NCBI RefSeq assembly: GCF_020708045.1
Contig: NZ_JAJFES010000006.1
Location: 248,001 to 312,000 of the forward strand
Direction of reading: 5' to 3'
DNA length: 64,000 nucleotides
Source of the DNA: Massilia sp. IC2-278
Lineage (GTDB): Bacteria > Pseudomonadota > Gammaproteobacteria > Burkholderiales > Burkholderiaceae_D
Part shown: in pieces, positions 56,424 to 64,000 of the stretch
Numbering within the stretch: the first letter of the stretch is position 1
Layout of the letters: each line of letters begins with the position of its first letter
The notes under the pieces: generated by a model
Database searches by the model: none
What the model saw: the letters and a program-made list of their open reading frames with translations, nothing else
What the model was told of the DNA's origin: nothing
Program-made: the position numbers and the translations under genes

Positions 56424-57233
56424 ATGAGTGTCCGCCAGCGCAACAACGTCACGGTCTCCGGCCGCGGCGCCACCACCGTGGTCTTCCTGCACGGCTTCGG
56501 CTGCGACCAGGCGGTCTGGCGCTTCCTGTCGCCCGCCTTTGAAGAACGCTACCGCATCGTCGCCTTCGACCTGGTCGGCAGCGGCAATTCCGCCCTCTCG
56601 GCCTACAGCCGCAGCAAGTACGGCACCCTGCAAGGCTATGTCGACGACTTGCTGGAAGTGATGGACGAGTTCGCCGACGGCCCGGTGATCTTCATCGGGC
56701 ATTCGGTCAGCGCCATTACCGGCATGCTGGCCGGTATCCAGGCGCCCGGGCGCTTCCTGGCGCAGATCATGCTGTCGCCCTCGCCCTGCTACATCGGCAA
56801 CGACGACTACCGCGGCGGCTTCACCCGCCACGACATCGACGAGCTGCTCGAGACCATGGACGCCAATTACCTCGGCTGGTCGAGCAACGTGGCGCCGGTC
56901 ATCATGGGCGCGCCCGACCAGCCGCAACTGACGGCCGAGCTGGAAAGCAAGTTCTGCCGCAACGACCCGGACATCGCGCGCCACTTCGCCCGCGTCGGCT
57001 TCCTGGCCGACCATCGCGCCGACCTGCCGCGCGTGCGCGTACCGACCCTGATCGTGCAGGCCAGCGACGACGCCCTGGCCCCGCTCGAAGTGGGCGACTA
57101 CATGCACCGCCACATGCCGGGCAGCCAGCTGCAGGTCATCCGCAACATCGGCCATTGCCCGCACATGAGCGCGCCCGAGGAAAGCGCGCGCGTCGCCCTC
57201 GCCTTCCTCGACGCCGTGGAGGCCCGCGCTTGA
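56424..57233 (+). CDS. Alpha/beta hydrolase, RsbQ-like
   Basis: Length 269 aa, the RsbQ/KAI2/D14 size. Catalytic serine S94 lies in GHSVS, the aspartate in QASDDALAP (D215) and the histidine H247 in GHCPHMSAPEE. RsbQ supplies a small-molecule signal, still unknown, to a PAS sensor in the Bacillus stress cascade. Here its stop overlaps the start of a PAS-kinase gene by four bases (TTGA), strongly suggesting the same enzyme-sensor pairing with a different output. Confidence 0.88.
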   Translation: MSVRQRNNVTVSGRGATTVVFLHGFGCDQAVWRFLSPAFEERYRIVAFDLVGSGNSALSAYSRSKYGTLQGYVDDLLEVMDEFADGPVIFIGHSVSAITGMLAGIQAPGRFLAQIMLSPSPCYIGNDDYRGGFTRHDIDELLETMDANYLGWSSNVAPVIMGAPDQPQLTAELESKFCRNDPDIARHFARVGFLADHRADLPRVRVPTLIVQASDDALAPLEVGDYMHRHMPGSQLQVIRNIGHCPHMSAPEESARVALAFLDAVEARA

Positions 57234-58801
57234 GCGGCCTGCCCGACGACGCCTCCCTTTACCAGCAGGCCCCCTGCGGCCTGCTCGTCACCGACGCCGC
57301 CGGCCTGATCCTGCGCGTGAATGCCACCCTCTGCCGCTGGCTGGGCTATTCGCAGGCGGCGCTGGTGAACAAGGTGAGGATCCAGGACCGGCTGCCGGTC
57401 GGCGCCCGCATCTTCCACCAGACCCATTGCCTGCCGATCCTGCAGGTGCAGGGCTCGGTCGGCCAGCTGCAGATGGAAATCCGCGATGCCGGCGGCCAGC
57501 GCGTCCCGGTGCTGGTGAGCATCGGGCGCCGCACCGTGGACGGCCGCATCTTCGACGAATGGTCGCTGCAGGCCATGAACGAGCGCCGCTCCTACGAGCG
57601 CGAACTGCTGGCCGCGCGCAAGACCGCCGAGCAGGCCCTCGACGCGCGCCTGGAAGCCGAAGCCCAGCTGCGCAGCCTGAACGAAGAACTGTCGGACGCC
57701 GACCGCCGCAAGGACGAATTCCTGGCCACGCTCTCGCACGAACTGCGCAACCCGCTGGCGCCGATGCGCAGCGCGCTCGAGGTGCTCAAGCTCGGCCCGG
57801 CGCGCCCGCCGCGCGAAAACCAGCTACTGGACGTGTTCGACCGCCAGCTGCGCCACATGGCGCACCTGGTCGACGACCTGATGGAAGTGTCGCGCATCAC
57901 CCAGAACCGCATGGAACTGCGGCGCGAGCCGGTGGCGCTGGCCGACGTGGTGCACGCGGCGGTGGACGACGTCGGCAACATGATGCGCGCGGCCTCGCAC
58001 ACCCTCGACGTGCACCTCGAGGCGCAGGGCGTGGTGGTCGATGCCGACCCGACCCGCCTGGGCCAGGTGCTGGTGAACCTGCTGACGAACGCCTGCAAGT
58101 ACACGCCGAACGGCGGCATCGTCTCGCTCACCCTGCGCGTCGAGAACGAGCAGGCCGTGATCGCCGTGCGCGACAACGGCATCGGCATTCCCGAGCATGC
58201 GCTGGGGACGATCTTCGGCATGTTCTCGCAGCTGGAACCGGCGCTGCAGCGGGCCAAGGGCGGCCTGGGCATCGGCCTGGCCCTGGTGCGCGGCATCGTC
58301 GCCCTGCACGGCGGCACCGTGGAAGCCTGGAGCGCCGGCGAGGGCCTGGGCAGCACCTTCACGGTACGCCTGCCGCTGGCACCGGTCCAGGGCAAGCCCG
58401 ATAGCGCCGGCAACCTTCAGGACACGGTGGCGCCCACAAGCGTGCTGGTAGTCGACGACAACGTCGACGCCGCCGAGATGCTGGCAATGTTCCTGTCGAT
58501 GAGCGGCTGCACGCCGCAGACCGTGCACACGGCGACCGCCGCGCTGAACCTGCTGGAAACCTTCCAGCCGCAGGTGGCGCTGCTCGACATCGGCTTGCCG
58601 GACCTGACCGGCTACGAGCTGGCGCGCCGCATCCGCCTGCTGCCCGGCGGCGAAGACATGCTGCTGATCGCCGCCACCGGCTGGGGCCAGGCCAGCGACC
58701 GCCAGCTGGCCTTCGAAGCCGGGTTCGACCACCACCTCACCAAGCCGATCGACTTCGACCGCCTGCGCGCGCTGCTGGCCGAACCGAAGCGGCCGGGTTG
58801 A
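57230..58801 (+). CDS. PAS-domain hybrid histidine kinase with receiver domain
   Basis: Length 523 aa from a TTG at 57230 that overlaps the hydrolase stop and has GGAGG eight bases upstream; upstream in-frame ATGs lie inside the hydrolase gene. The PAS domain (about 8-115) is followed by a coiled linker and the HisKA site with H170 in SHELRNPL. The HATPase has N287 and GLGIGLALVRGIVALHGG, and the C-terminal receiver has D453 in LLDIGLPDLTG. No membrane segments, so it is a soluble sensor, presumably reading the hydrolase product. Confidence 0.88.
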   Translation: MSGLPDDASLYQQAPCGLLVTDAAGLILRVNATLCRWLGYSQAALVNKVRIQDRLPVGARIFHQTHCLPILQVQGSVGQLQMEIRDAGGQRVPVLVSIGRRTVDGRIFDEWSLQAMNERRSYERELLAARKTAEQALDARLEAEAQLRSLNEELSDADRRKDEFLATLSHELRNPLAPMRSALEVLKLGPARPPRENQLLDVFDRQLRHMAHLVDDLMEVSRITQNRMELRREPVALADVVHAAVDDVGNMMRAASHTLDVHLEAQGVVVDADPTRLGQVLVNLLTNACKYTPNGGIVSLTLRVENEQAVIAVRDNGIGIPEHALGTIFGMFSQLEPALQRAKGGLGIGLALVRGIVALHGGTVEAWSAGEGLGSTFTVRLPLAPVQGKPDSAGNLQDTVAPTSVLVVDDNVDAAEMLAMFLSMSGCTPQTVHTATAALNLLETFQPQVALLDIGLPDLTGYELARRIRLLPGGEDMLLIAATGWGQASDRQLAFEAGFDHHLTKPIDFDRLRALLAEPKRPG

Positions 58802-58815
58802 CCACGGCCGCCGGC

Positions 58816-59892
58816 CTACTCCGTCACCTGCTCGTTATTCGCCCGCACGATTGGATCGCGCGTGCCGGTCCACTCGCTCATCAGCGAGTAGCCCACCGCC
58901 AGCAGCACCGGCCCGATGAACATGCCGACGAAGCCGAAGGCAATCACACCGCCCAGCACACCGAGCAGGGTGAGCAGGAAAGGCAGGCTGGTTCCGCGGC
59001 TGATCAGCATCGGCCGCACCACGTTGTCGACGCCGCTGATCAGGACCGTGCCCCAGATCACCATGAACACGCCCCAGCCCGTCTCGCCCTGGGAAAACAG
59101 CCAGACCGCGGCGCTGCCCCAGACGATCGGCGGGCCGACCGGGATCAGCGACAGCACGAACACCAGCACCGACAGCAGCGGCACCGCCGGCACCCCGGCG
59201 ATGAAGAAACCGATCGCGGCCACCAGGCCCTGGGCCAGCGCCGTGCCCAGCAGGCCGTACATCACGCCGCGCGTGGTCTGGCTGACGGTGTCGGACACCG
59301 ATTCGGCGCCCTCGCCCATCACCTTGGCCATCGCGACGGCGATCACGGCGATCAGGGACTTGCCGTCGCGGTAGAGGAAGAAGCTGACGAATGCGGCCAG
59401 GCTCATCTGCACGACGCCGGTGCCGAGCATCAGGCCGCCGGCCAGCAGCCAGTGGCGCGCCGGCTCGATCATGCGCTGGGCCAGGGCCAGCATCTGCTCG
59501 CGGCTGGCCACGAGTTCGCGCAGGTAGGCGTCGATCGTATCGCCAAGAAAAGGAATCTCCCTGATCCACGCCGGCGGCAGCAGCTCGCCGTGTTCCAGCG
59601 CATTGCGCATCTGGCCGAAGGTGGTGGCGACGTCGTCGGCCAGGTTGTAGGCGACGATCGCCAGCGGGATGATGACCAGCAGGGTCAGCGACAGCGTCAT
59701 GGTCAGCGCCGCCGGCGTGCGCCGCCCATGCATGGCCGTGAGCAGGCGCAGGTACAGGGGCCAGGAGGAAATGACGACGGCGGCCGCGAACAGGATCGCC
59801 GGCAGGAAGGGCTTGAGGACGTACAAACAGCCCAGCGTGAGCAGGACGACGGTGGCGATGCGGGCGTAGTTTCTACCTGAACGTGGTTCCAT
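58816..59892 (-). CDS. AI-2E family transporter (PerM/YdiK type)
   Basis: Length 358 aa with about eight membrane segments and the family end GGVIAFGFVGMFIGPVLLAVGYSLMSEW. The SLIPVGPPIVWGSAAVWLF region is also typical. Members are putative exporters; despite the name, autoinducer transport is proven for few. It converges on the PAS kinase gene, with which it has no obvious link. Confidence 0.9.
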   Translation of the reverse strand: MEPRSGRNYARIATVVLLTLGCLYVLKPFLPAILFAAAVVISSWPLYLRLLTAMHGRRTPAALTMTLSLTLLVIIPLAIVAYNLADDVATTFGQMRNALEHGELLPPAWIREIPFLGDTIDAYLRELVASREQMLALAQRMIEPARHWLLAGGLMLGTGVVQMSLAAFVSFFLYRDGKSLIAVIAVAMAKVMGEGAESVSDTVSQTTRGVMYGLLGTALAQGLVAAIGFFIAGVPAVPLLSVLVFVLSLIPVGPPIVWGSAAVWLFSQGETGWGVFMVIWGTVLISGVDNVVRPMLISRGTSLPFLLTLLGVLGGVIAFGFVGMFIGPVLLAVGYSLMSEWTGTRDPIVRANNEQVTE

Positions 59893-59921
59893 GCCGTTCC
59901 TGCTCGAGGGTTGTCTTTACA

Positions 59922-60506
59922 TCATAGCAGTTGGCGCAGATCGTGAACAATCGGCGCCGGGCCGCCGCCATGGCGCACGAACAGGCGGATGCGGCCTTCC
60001 TTGTCGAACACGTAGCTGCCGGCCGTGTGGTCGACCGTGTAATTGTCCGGCGTGCTGCCGGGAACCTTGGACACGAAGACCTTGAATTCCTTGGCCGTCG
60101 CCGCCGTCTGCTCCGGCGTGCCACGCAGGCCGATGAAGCGCTTGTCAAAGGCCGGCACGTAATGGGCCAGCACTTCCTGGGTATCGCGCTCCGGGTCCAG
60201 CGTCACGAACAGCACCTGCACGTCGTTCGAGGACGGGCCGAGTTCCTTCATGACGGCGGCCATCTCGGCCATCGTGGTCGGGCAGACGTCCGGGCATTGC
60301 GTATAGCCGAAGAACAGCACCACCAGCTTGCCGCGGAAGTCGGCCAGGGTACGCGGCTGGCCGGTGTGGTCGGTCAGCGAGAAACCCTTGGCGTAGTCGA
60401 GCCCGGTAAGGTCGGTGTTCTTGAATGCCGGCGGCGACGACAGTTTGTCGCAGCCGGCAAGGAGCAGCGCGGTGGCGAGCAGCGCCAGGGACAGCAGTTT
60501 TTTCAT
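59922..60506 (-). CDS. SCO1/SenC family copper chaperone, lipoprotein
   Basis: Length 194 aa from the ATG at 60506 (MKKLLSLALLATALLLAGC). The lipobox LLAGC predicts membrane anchoring in the periplasm. The copper-binding CPDVCPT motif and the distal histidine in TVDHTAGSYVFD are intact. It inserts copper into the CuA site of cytochrome c oxidase subunit II. It is the last gene of the oxidase assembly group, two bases after ctaB. Confidence 0.95.
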   Translation of the reverse strand: MKKLLSLALLATALLLAGCDKLSSPPAFKNTDLTGLDYAKGFSLTDHTGQPRTLADFRGKLVVLFFGYTQCPDVCPTTMAEMAAVMKELGPSSNDVQVLFVTLDPERDTQEVLAHYVPAFDKRFIGLRGTPEQTAATAKEFKVFVSKVPGSTPDNYTVDHTAGSYVFDKEGRIRLFVRHGGGPAPIVHDLRQLL

Positions 60507-60508
60507 CG

Positions 60509-61399
60509 TCAGAACCTGAAGTAATGGTCGACCAGCAGCGCCGCGAACAGCAGCGACAGGTACAACACCGAGTAGGCAAAGGCCTTGCGCGCCACCTGGT
60601 CGGTATAGTGCTTGTGCACGCGCCAGGCATGGCGCAGGAATTCGGCGTTCAGGATGACGGCGGCCACCAGGTAGATCAGGCCGCTCATGCGCACCGCGTA
60701 CGGCAGCAGGGTCGTGGCGGCCAGCGCCAGCGAATACAGCCACACCTGCTGGCCGGTATACGCCATGCCGTGGGTGATCGGCAGCATCGGCAGGCCCGAG
60801 CGCGCGTAATCCTCGCGCCGGTACATGGCCAGCGCCCAGAAGTGCGGCGGGGTCCACACGAAGATGATCAACACCAGCAGCCAGGCCTGCATCGGCACTT
60901 CGTTGGCGACCGCCGCCCAGCCCAGCGCCGGCGGCATTGCGCCCGACAGGCCGCCGATGACGATGTTCTGCGGCGTGGCCGGCTTCAGGTAGATGGTGTA
61001 GATGACGGCGTAGCCGACGAAGGTGACGAAGGTCAGCCACATCGTCAGCGCATTCACGAAGGCGTACAGCACCCACATGCCCAGGCCGCCGATGATGGCG
61101 GAAAACACCAGGGTCTGGTTACGCGTGAGTTCGCCGCGCGCGGTGGCGCGCCGTGCGGTGCGGGCCATGCGCGCGTCGATCTCGGCCTCGATCAGGCAGT
61201 TCACGGCAAAGGCGGCGCCGGCCAGCAGCCAGATGCCGATCGTGCCGGCGATCAGGATGCGCCAGCCGGGGAAGCCGTCGGTGGCGAGGAACATGCCGAT
61301 CACGGCGCAGAAAACGGCGAGCTGGGTGACCCGGGGCTTGGTGAGCGTCCAGTACTGGGCGATGCGGCTGGTCGGTTGGAGAGCGGTAGAGGTGGTCAT
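60509..61399 (-). CDS. ctaB: Protoheme IX farnesyltransferase (heme O synthase)
   Basis: Length 296 aa, UbiA family with about nine membrane segments. The prenyl-diphosphate site appears as [19 protein letters not shown], with E for the first D of the usual motif. The second site is [15 protein letters not shown]. It converts heme B to heme O for the terminal oxidase. It overlaps ctaA by four bases. Confidence 0.95.
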   Translation of the reverse strand: MTTSTALQPTSRIAQYWTLTKPRVTQLAVFCAVIGMFLATDGFPGWRILIAGTIGIWLLAGAAFAVNCLIEAEIDARMARTARRATARGELTRNQTLVFSAIIGGLGMWVLYAFVNALTMWLTFVTFVGYAVIYTIYLKPATPQNIVIGGLSGAMPPALGWAAVANEVPMQAWLLVLIIFVWTPPHFWALAMYRREDYARSGLPMLPITHGMAYTGQQVWLYSLALAATTLLPYAVRMSGLIYLVAAVILNAEFLRHAWRVHKHYTDQVARKAFAYSVLYLSLLFAALLVDHYFRF

Positions 61400-62544
61400 C
61401 GATACGAGTTCGCAGGGACGTCCGCATTCGCGGGGCTGCGCTGCGACACTTCGAGAAGGTACTTGACCTTGTAGTTTAACATGGTCACCGTCAGTACGAG
61501 GAGAGCCGCCCCTGCGTTATGCAACACGGCAATAGCAAGAGGGAAATCAAAGAACACCGTTGCCACACCCGTGAACAATTGTGCAAGCAGGATGGCGGCG
61601 ATCAGTTTGCCGGTCTTGCGCAGCTGCGGCTGGCGCATCGCGCGCCAGGCGGCCAGGCCGAGCACGAGGGCCACGATCACCGCGAAATTCCGGTGCACCC
61701 AGTGAATCGCCACCAGCGCCGAGAACTGCAGGTAGTGACCGGCGGCGGTCTTGCCGAGTTCGCGCCACAGCGTGAAGCCGTGCTCGAAGTCCATCTCGGG
61801 GATGAACTTGCCGTCGCACAGGGGGAACTCGTCGCAGGCCAGGGTGGCGTAGTTAGTGCTCACCCACCCGCCGAGTGCGATCTGCACGACCAGTACCACG
61901 GCGGCCACCAAGGCCAGCGTGCGCAGTCCCTTCAAGCTGGCGATGTCGCGGCTCGGGGCCGGCGGCTTCATCAGGTAATCCTCGCGTCCGCCCAGCCAGA
62001 CCAGCATGGCCAGCAGCGCCATGCCCAGCAGCAGGTGGATGGTGACGATCACCGGCTGCAGCTTCAGCGTTACGGTCCAGGCGCCAAACGCGCCCTGCAC
62101 GCAGACGAACAGGAACAGCGCCACCGGCATGGCCGGCTTGAAGGCGTCCTGCTTCGTCTTGCGCCACTGGCGGATGGCCTGGAACATCAGCGCCATGATC
62201 AGCACGCCGATGCCCATCGCCAAGTAGCGGTGGATCATTTCGATCCAGGCTTTCACTTTCGTGACCGGACCGGTCGGCATCAGCGCCTCGGCGGCGGCGA
62301 TCTGTTCGTGGGCGATGAAGGGATTCGCGGCGCCATAGCAGCCCGGCCAGTCCGGGCAGCCCAGGCCGGAATCGGTCAGGCGGGTAAAGCCGCCGAACAC
62401 GATCAGGTCGAAGGTGAGGAAGGCCATCACCCACACGAGCTTGCGGTACTTGTTGGCGTCGGACGACAGCCAGACCATGGTGAGCGGAATACTGGCAACG
62501 AACAGGCCCATCAGGGCCAACTGGAACAGGGTAGACGGGTGCAT
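61396..62544 (-). CDS. ctaA: Heme A synthase (CtaA/Cox15)
   Basis: Length 382 aa from the ATG at 62544 ([15 protein letters not shown]); the longer frame runs into the neighbouring gene. About eight membrane segments in two four-helix halves. Heme ligand regions include [51 protein letters not shown] and [15 protein letters not shown]. The cysteine pair CDEFPLCDG is present. It oxidises heme O to heme A. Confidence 0.95.
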   Translation of the reverse strand: MHPSTLFQLALMGLFVASIPLTMVWLSSDANKYRKLVWVMAFLTFDLIVFGGFTRLTDSGLGCPDWPGCYGAANPFIAHEQIAAAEALMPTGPVTKVKAWIEMIHRYLAMGIGVLIMALMFQAIRQWRKTKQDAFKPAMPVALFLFVCVQGAFGAWTVTLKLQPVIVTIHLLLGMALLAMLVWLGGREDYLMKPPAPSRDIASLKGLRTLALVAAVVLVVQIALGGWVSTNYATLACDEFPLCDGKFIPEMDFEHGFTLWRELGKTAAGHYLQFSALVAIHWVHRNFAVIVALVLGLAAWRAMRQPQLRKTGKLIAAILLAQLFTGVATVFFDFPLAIAVLHNAGAALLVLTVTMLNYKVKYLLEVSQRSPANADVPANSYR

Positions 62545-62552
62545 ACTTCTTT

Positions 62553-63179
62553 CTAGCCGATGGCCGAGGCGCGTAGCAGCTTGGCGATGTCCTTGTGGAC
62601 GCGCGCCGGCTCGGGGTTCTTCGGGAAACGCATCATGAGGTTGCTGCGCGGGTCGACCAGGAAGATGTGGTCCTCGACTTTGCCGCCCTGGTCCAGCGGC
62701 AGCCATTTGCCGAGTTCTTCCGGTTTCACGCGCAGGATGTGCATGTCGTCGTACATGCGGATCAGCATGGTGTCGATGGGTTGCTGGTCGGTGACCAGCC
62801 AGACGCGCTCGACGCGGTCCATGTTCTTGCCCTGCATGGTGCGCAGCTGGCGCATCGCATAGATCTGGTTTTGGCACGCCTTGTCGCAGGCGCCGCCGCC
62901 GACCTTCACCATGATCCATTTGCCGGCGTAGTTTTCCAGCGTTTCCGGGCGGCCGTCGAGCGTGGTGCTGCTCAGCTTCGGCATCGGGTGGGTGCGCTGG
63001 TCGATCAGGGTGCCGTAGTTGGTGCGCCCTTCCGGCTTGATCACGTAATAGCTCAGGTAAGAAGCCATCAGCGGTGCGGCGCAGACCAGCAGCACGGCAA
63101 ACAATTTCCAACGGCCGCTGCGGCGTTGGCGCACGGTGGCGTCTTCGCGCACCGGCTTACTCAACTTGTTTTCTTCCAC
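62553..63179 (-). CDS. Membrane-anchored SCO/thioredoxin-like oxidase-assembly protein
   Basis: Length 208 aa. A basic N-terminus and one membrane anchor (about 24-44) lead to a periplasmic domain. It contains GKWIMVKVGGGACDKACQNQIYAMRQ, a CxxxC pair in the place where SCO proteins bind copper. VEDHIFLVDPRSNLMMRFP follows. It is a conserved member of the surf1-ctaA-ctaB gene group in betaproteobacteria and may act as a redox or copper chaperone; no name is established. It overlaps surf1 by 23 bases. Confidence 0.75.
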   Translation of the reverse strand: MEENKLSKPVREDATVRQRRSGRWKLFAVLLVCAAPLMASYLSYYVIKPEGRTNYGTLIDQRTHPMPKLSSTTLDGRPETLENYAGKWIMVKVGGGACDKACQNQIYAMRQLRTMQGKNMDRVERVWLVTDQQPIDTMLIRMYDDMHILRVKPEELGKWLPLDQGGKVEDHIFLVDPRSNLMMRFPKNPEPARVHKDIAKLLRASAIG

Positions 63180-63927
63180 TGCGAAATCCTGTGATCACAA
63201 AAAATAAGGCCGCCATTGCCGCCAGCGCATACCACTGGACGGCATAGCCGCGGTGCTTGGCTATGCCGGTATCCGGCGCCGGCCAGTCGCGCACGATGGG
63301 GTCGCCCGCCGCCTGCGGCCCGGTCTGCTGGACAAGGAAGGGCTCCAGGCGCAGCCCGCTGGCGCGCGCCATATCGCTCACTTCCAGGTTCTGGACGATC
63401 GCGCCCGGTTTCACGGGCGCCGCCGTCCCCAGCTGCATCACGTGCCCCGCCCCGGCAACCACGATCCCTTCCACCGTGGTCGTCCCGGCCGGCGTGGCAT
63501 AGTCGGGCACGCGCCCATACTCGCGCGGATCGCGCGGCAACCACCCGCGCAGCACCAGCACGTTGCGGTCCGAACCCGCTATTTTAAACGGCATCGCCAG
63601 ATAAAACCCGGCCCTGCCCGCATGCGGCCGGTTGTCGAGGAAAACCGGCCATGTTGGTACGAACTCGCCGGTAACCCTGATACGGCGATATTCCGTAGGG
63701 TGGGCCGGGCCGCGCAAGGCACTTGTGCCCACGCGGTCGTCCTGTTGCGCACCACCACCGGCTCCCAAAATAATGGGTGCCTGCATCCCACGTTCACGCA
63801 ACTGCGCCGCCACCGCAATCTTCTCTTCCGCCCGCCTCGTCTGCCAATTCCCCAACGCGATCCCGATAGCCACGACAACAACGGTCGCCAACAACGGAAT
63901 CCCCCGAAACCTGAACCTTAAACGCAT
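63157..63927 (-). CDS. SURF1 family cytochrome oxidase assembly protein, with repeat insertion
   Basis: Length 256 aa. Two membrane segments flank a periplasmic domain (N-terminal LLATVVVVAIGIALGNWQTRRA, C-terminal WYALAAMAALFFVITGF). Family motifs are LGNWQTRRAEEK, YRRIRVTGEFVP and VLRGWLPRD. It helps place heme A into subunit I. Residues DRVGTSALRGPAHPTE, just before YRRIRVTG, are encoded by a GTAGGGTGG repeat unit at 63695-63737 read in frame, which has lengthened a surface region without breaking the gene. Confidence 0.92.
   Translation of the reverse strand: MRLRFRFRGIPLLATVVVVAIGIALGNWQTRRAEEKIAVAAQLRERGMQAPIILGAGGGAQQDDRVGTSALRGPAHPTEYRRIRVTGEFVPTWPVFLDNRPHAGRAGFYLAMPFKIAGSDRNVLVLRGWLPRDPREYGRVPDYATPAGTTTVEGIVVAGAGHVMQLGTAAPVKPGAIVQNLEVSDMARASGLRLEPFLVQQTGPQAAGDPIVRDWPAPDTGIAKHRGYAVQWYALAAMAALFFVITGFRSGRKQVE
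63695..63737. repeat. GTAGGGTGG palindromic repeat inside surf1 (copy 8)
   Basis: It begins GTAGGGTGGGCCGGGCCGCG and ends GCACTTGTGCCCACGCGGT, almost the same as the left unit at 47460. It lies wholly within the surf1 coding sequence and is translated in frame without a stop codon. Confidence 0.9.
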
Positions 63928-63962
63928 TACAATGAATTCCTTCCCGATCCTGCGTGCCGACC

Positions 63963-64000
63963 ATGAAAATCTTCGTTGCCATCGCCTTCATCCTGATCAT
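63963..64000 (+). CDS. Twin transmembrane (DUF2909-like) protein, partial
   Basis: Only the first 12-13 codons are inside the window (MKIFVAIAFILI). The hydrophobic start and the position divergent from surf1 match the small twin-transmembrane protein (DUF2909) often found next to surf1 in betaproteobacterial oxidase clusters. No strong ribosome binding site is visible. Confidence 0.5.
   Translation, partial: MKIFVAIAFILI

Noticed and set aside
63794..64000. A 68-codon minus-strand frame at the right edge
   Set aside because: It overlaps the start of surf1 in another frame and the plus-strand DUF2909-like start; no features support it.

Overview
The window looks like a chromosomal stretch of a GC-rich betaproteobacterium, most likely an Oxalobacteraceae/Massilia-type member of the Burkholderiales. 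This is inferred from the gene order, the high GC content (roughly two thirds by eye) and the protein families; no database search was run. The region is mostly core genome: the complete division and cell-wall (dcw) cluster with lpxC, a DciA-like gene and secA; ftsY-ftsE-ftsX-rpoH; rnpB; and a cytochrome oxidase assembly cluster. Small accessory blocks lie between these parts. No insertion sequence, prophage, CRISPR array or tRNA gene was seen.

Layout. Bases 1-3065 hold an alternating array of exported OmpA-domain proteins and small exported partner proteins, including a decayed unit. Then come secA (minus) and a DciA-like gene (plus), followed by lpxC, a DMT exporter and a Prx5-type peroxiredoxin. 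Bases 9669-13592 form a regulatory block: two CxxC carboxymuconolactone decarboxylase (CMD) family genes, a LytS/LytTR two-component pair and an ECF41-type sigma factor. Bases 13693-30855 (minus) are the full dcw cluster, transcribed mraZ-rsmH-ftsL-ftsI-murE-murF-mraY-murD-ftsW-murG-murC-ddl-ftsQ-ftsA-ftsZ with overlapping or nearly abutting genes. Bases 31267-39867 carry mixed metabolic and hypothetical genes, with glpK and rnpB. Next are ftsY-ftsE-ftsX-rpoH, an orphan PhoB-box pstS, ggt, a GntR/ABC operon, a TerD/AIM24/TerD/DUF475 block, an NhaR-like regulator, a CorC-like protein, an RsbQ hydrolase with a PAS hybrid kinase, a PerM-type transporter, and SCO1, ctaB, ctaA and surf1.

Regulatory signals read from the sequence include three copies of TGTCACA-N16-CGTC, in front of the ECF41 gene and both CMD genes. 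There is a four-box MraZ operator before mraZ, a CIRCE element before rpoH and a Pho box before pstS. An inverted repeat lies in front of the GntR gene, and several Rho-independent terminators are clear.

The most unusual structure is a dispersed palindromic repeat with a GTAGGGTGG end. It occurs in at least seven intergenic places, mostly as inverted pairs between convergent genes. Its inner stem differs between copies but stays self-complementary. One copy is embedded in frame inside surf1, and one pair supplies the stop codons of both flanking genes.
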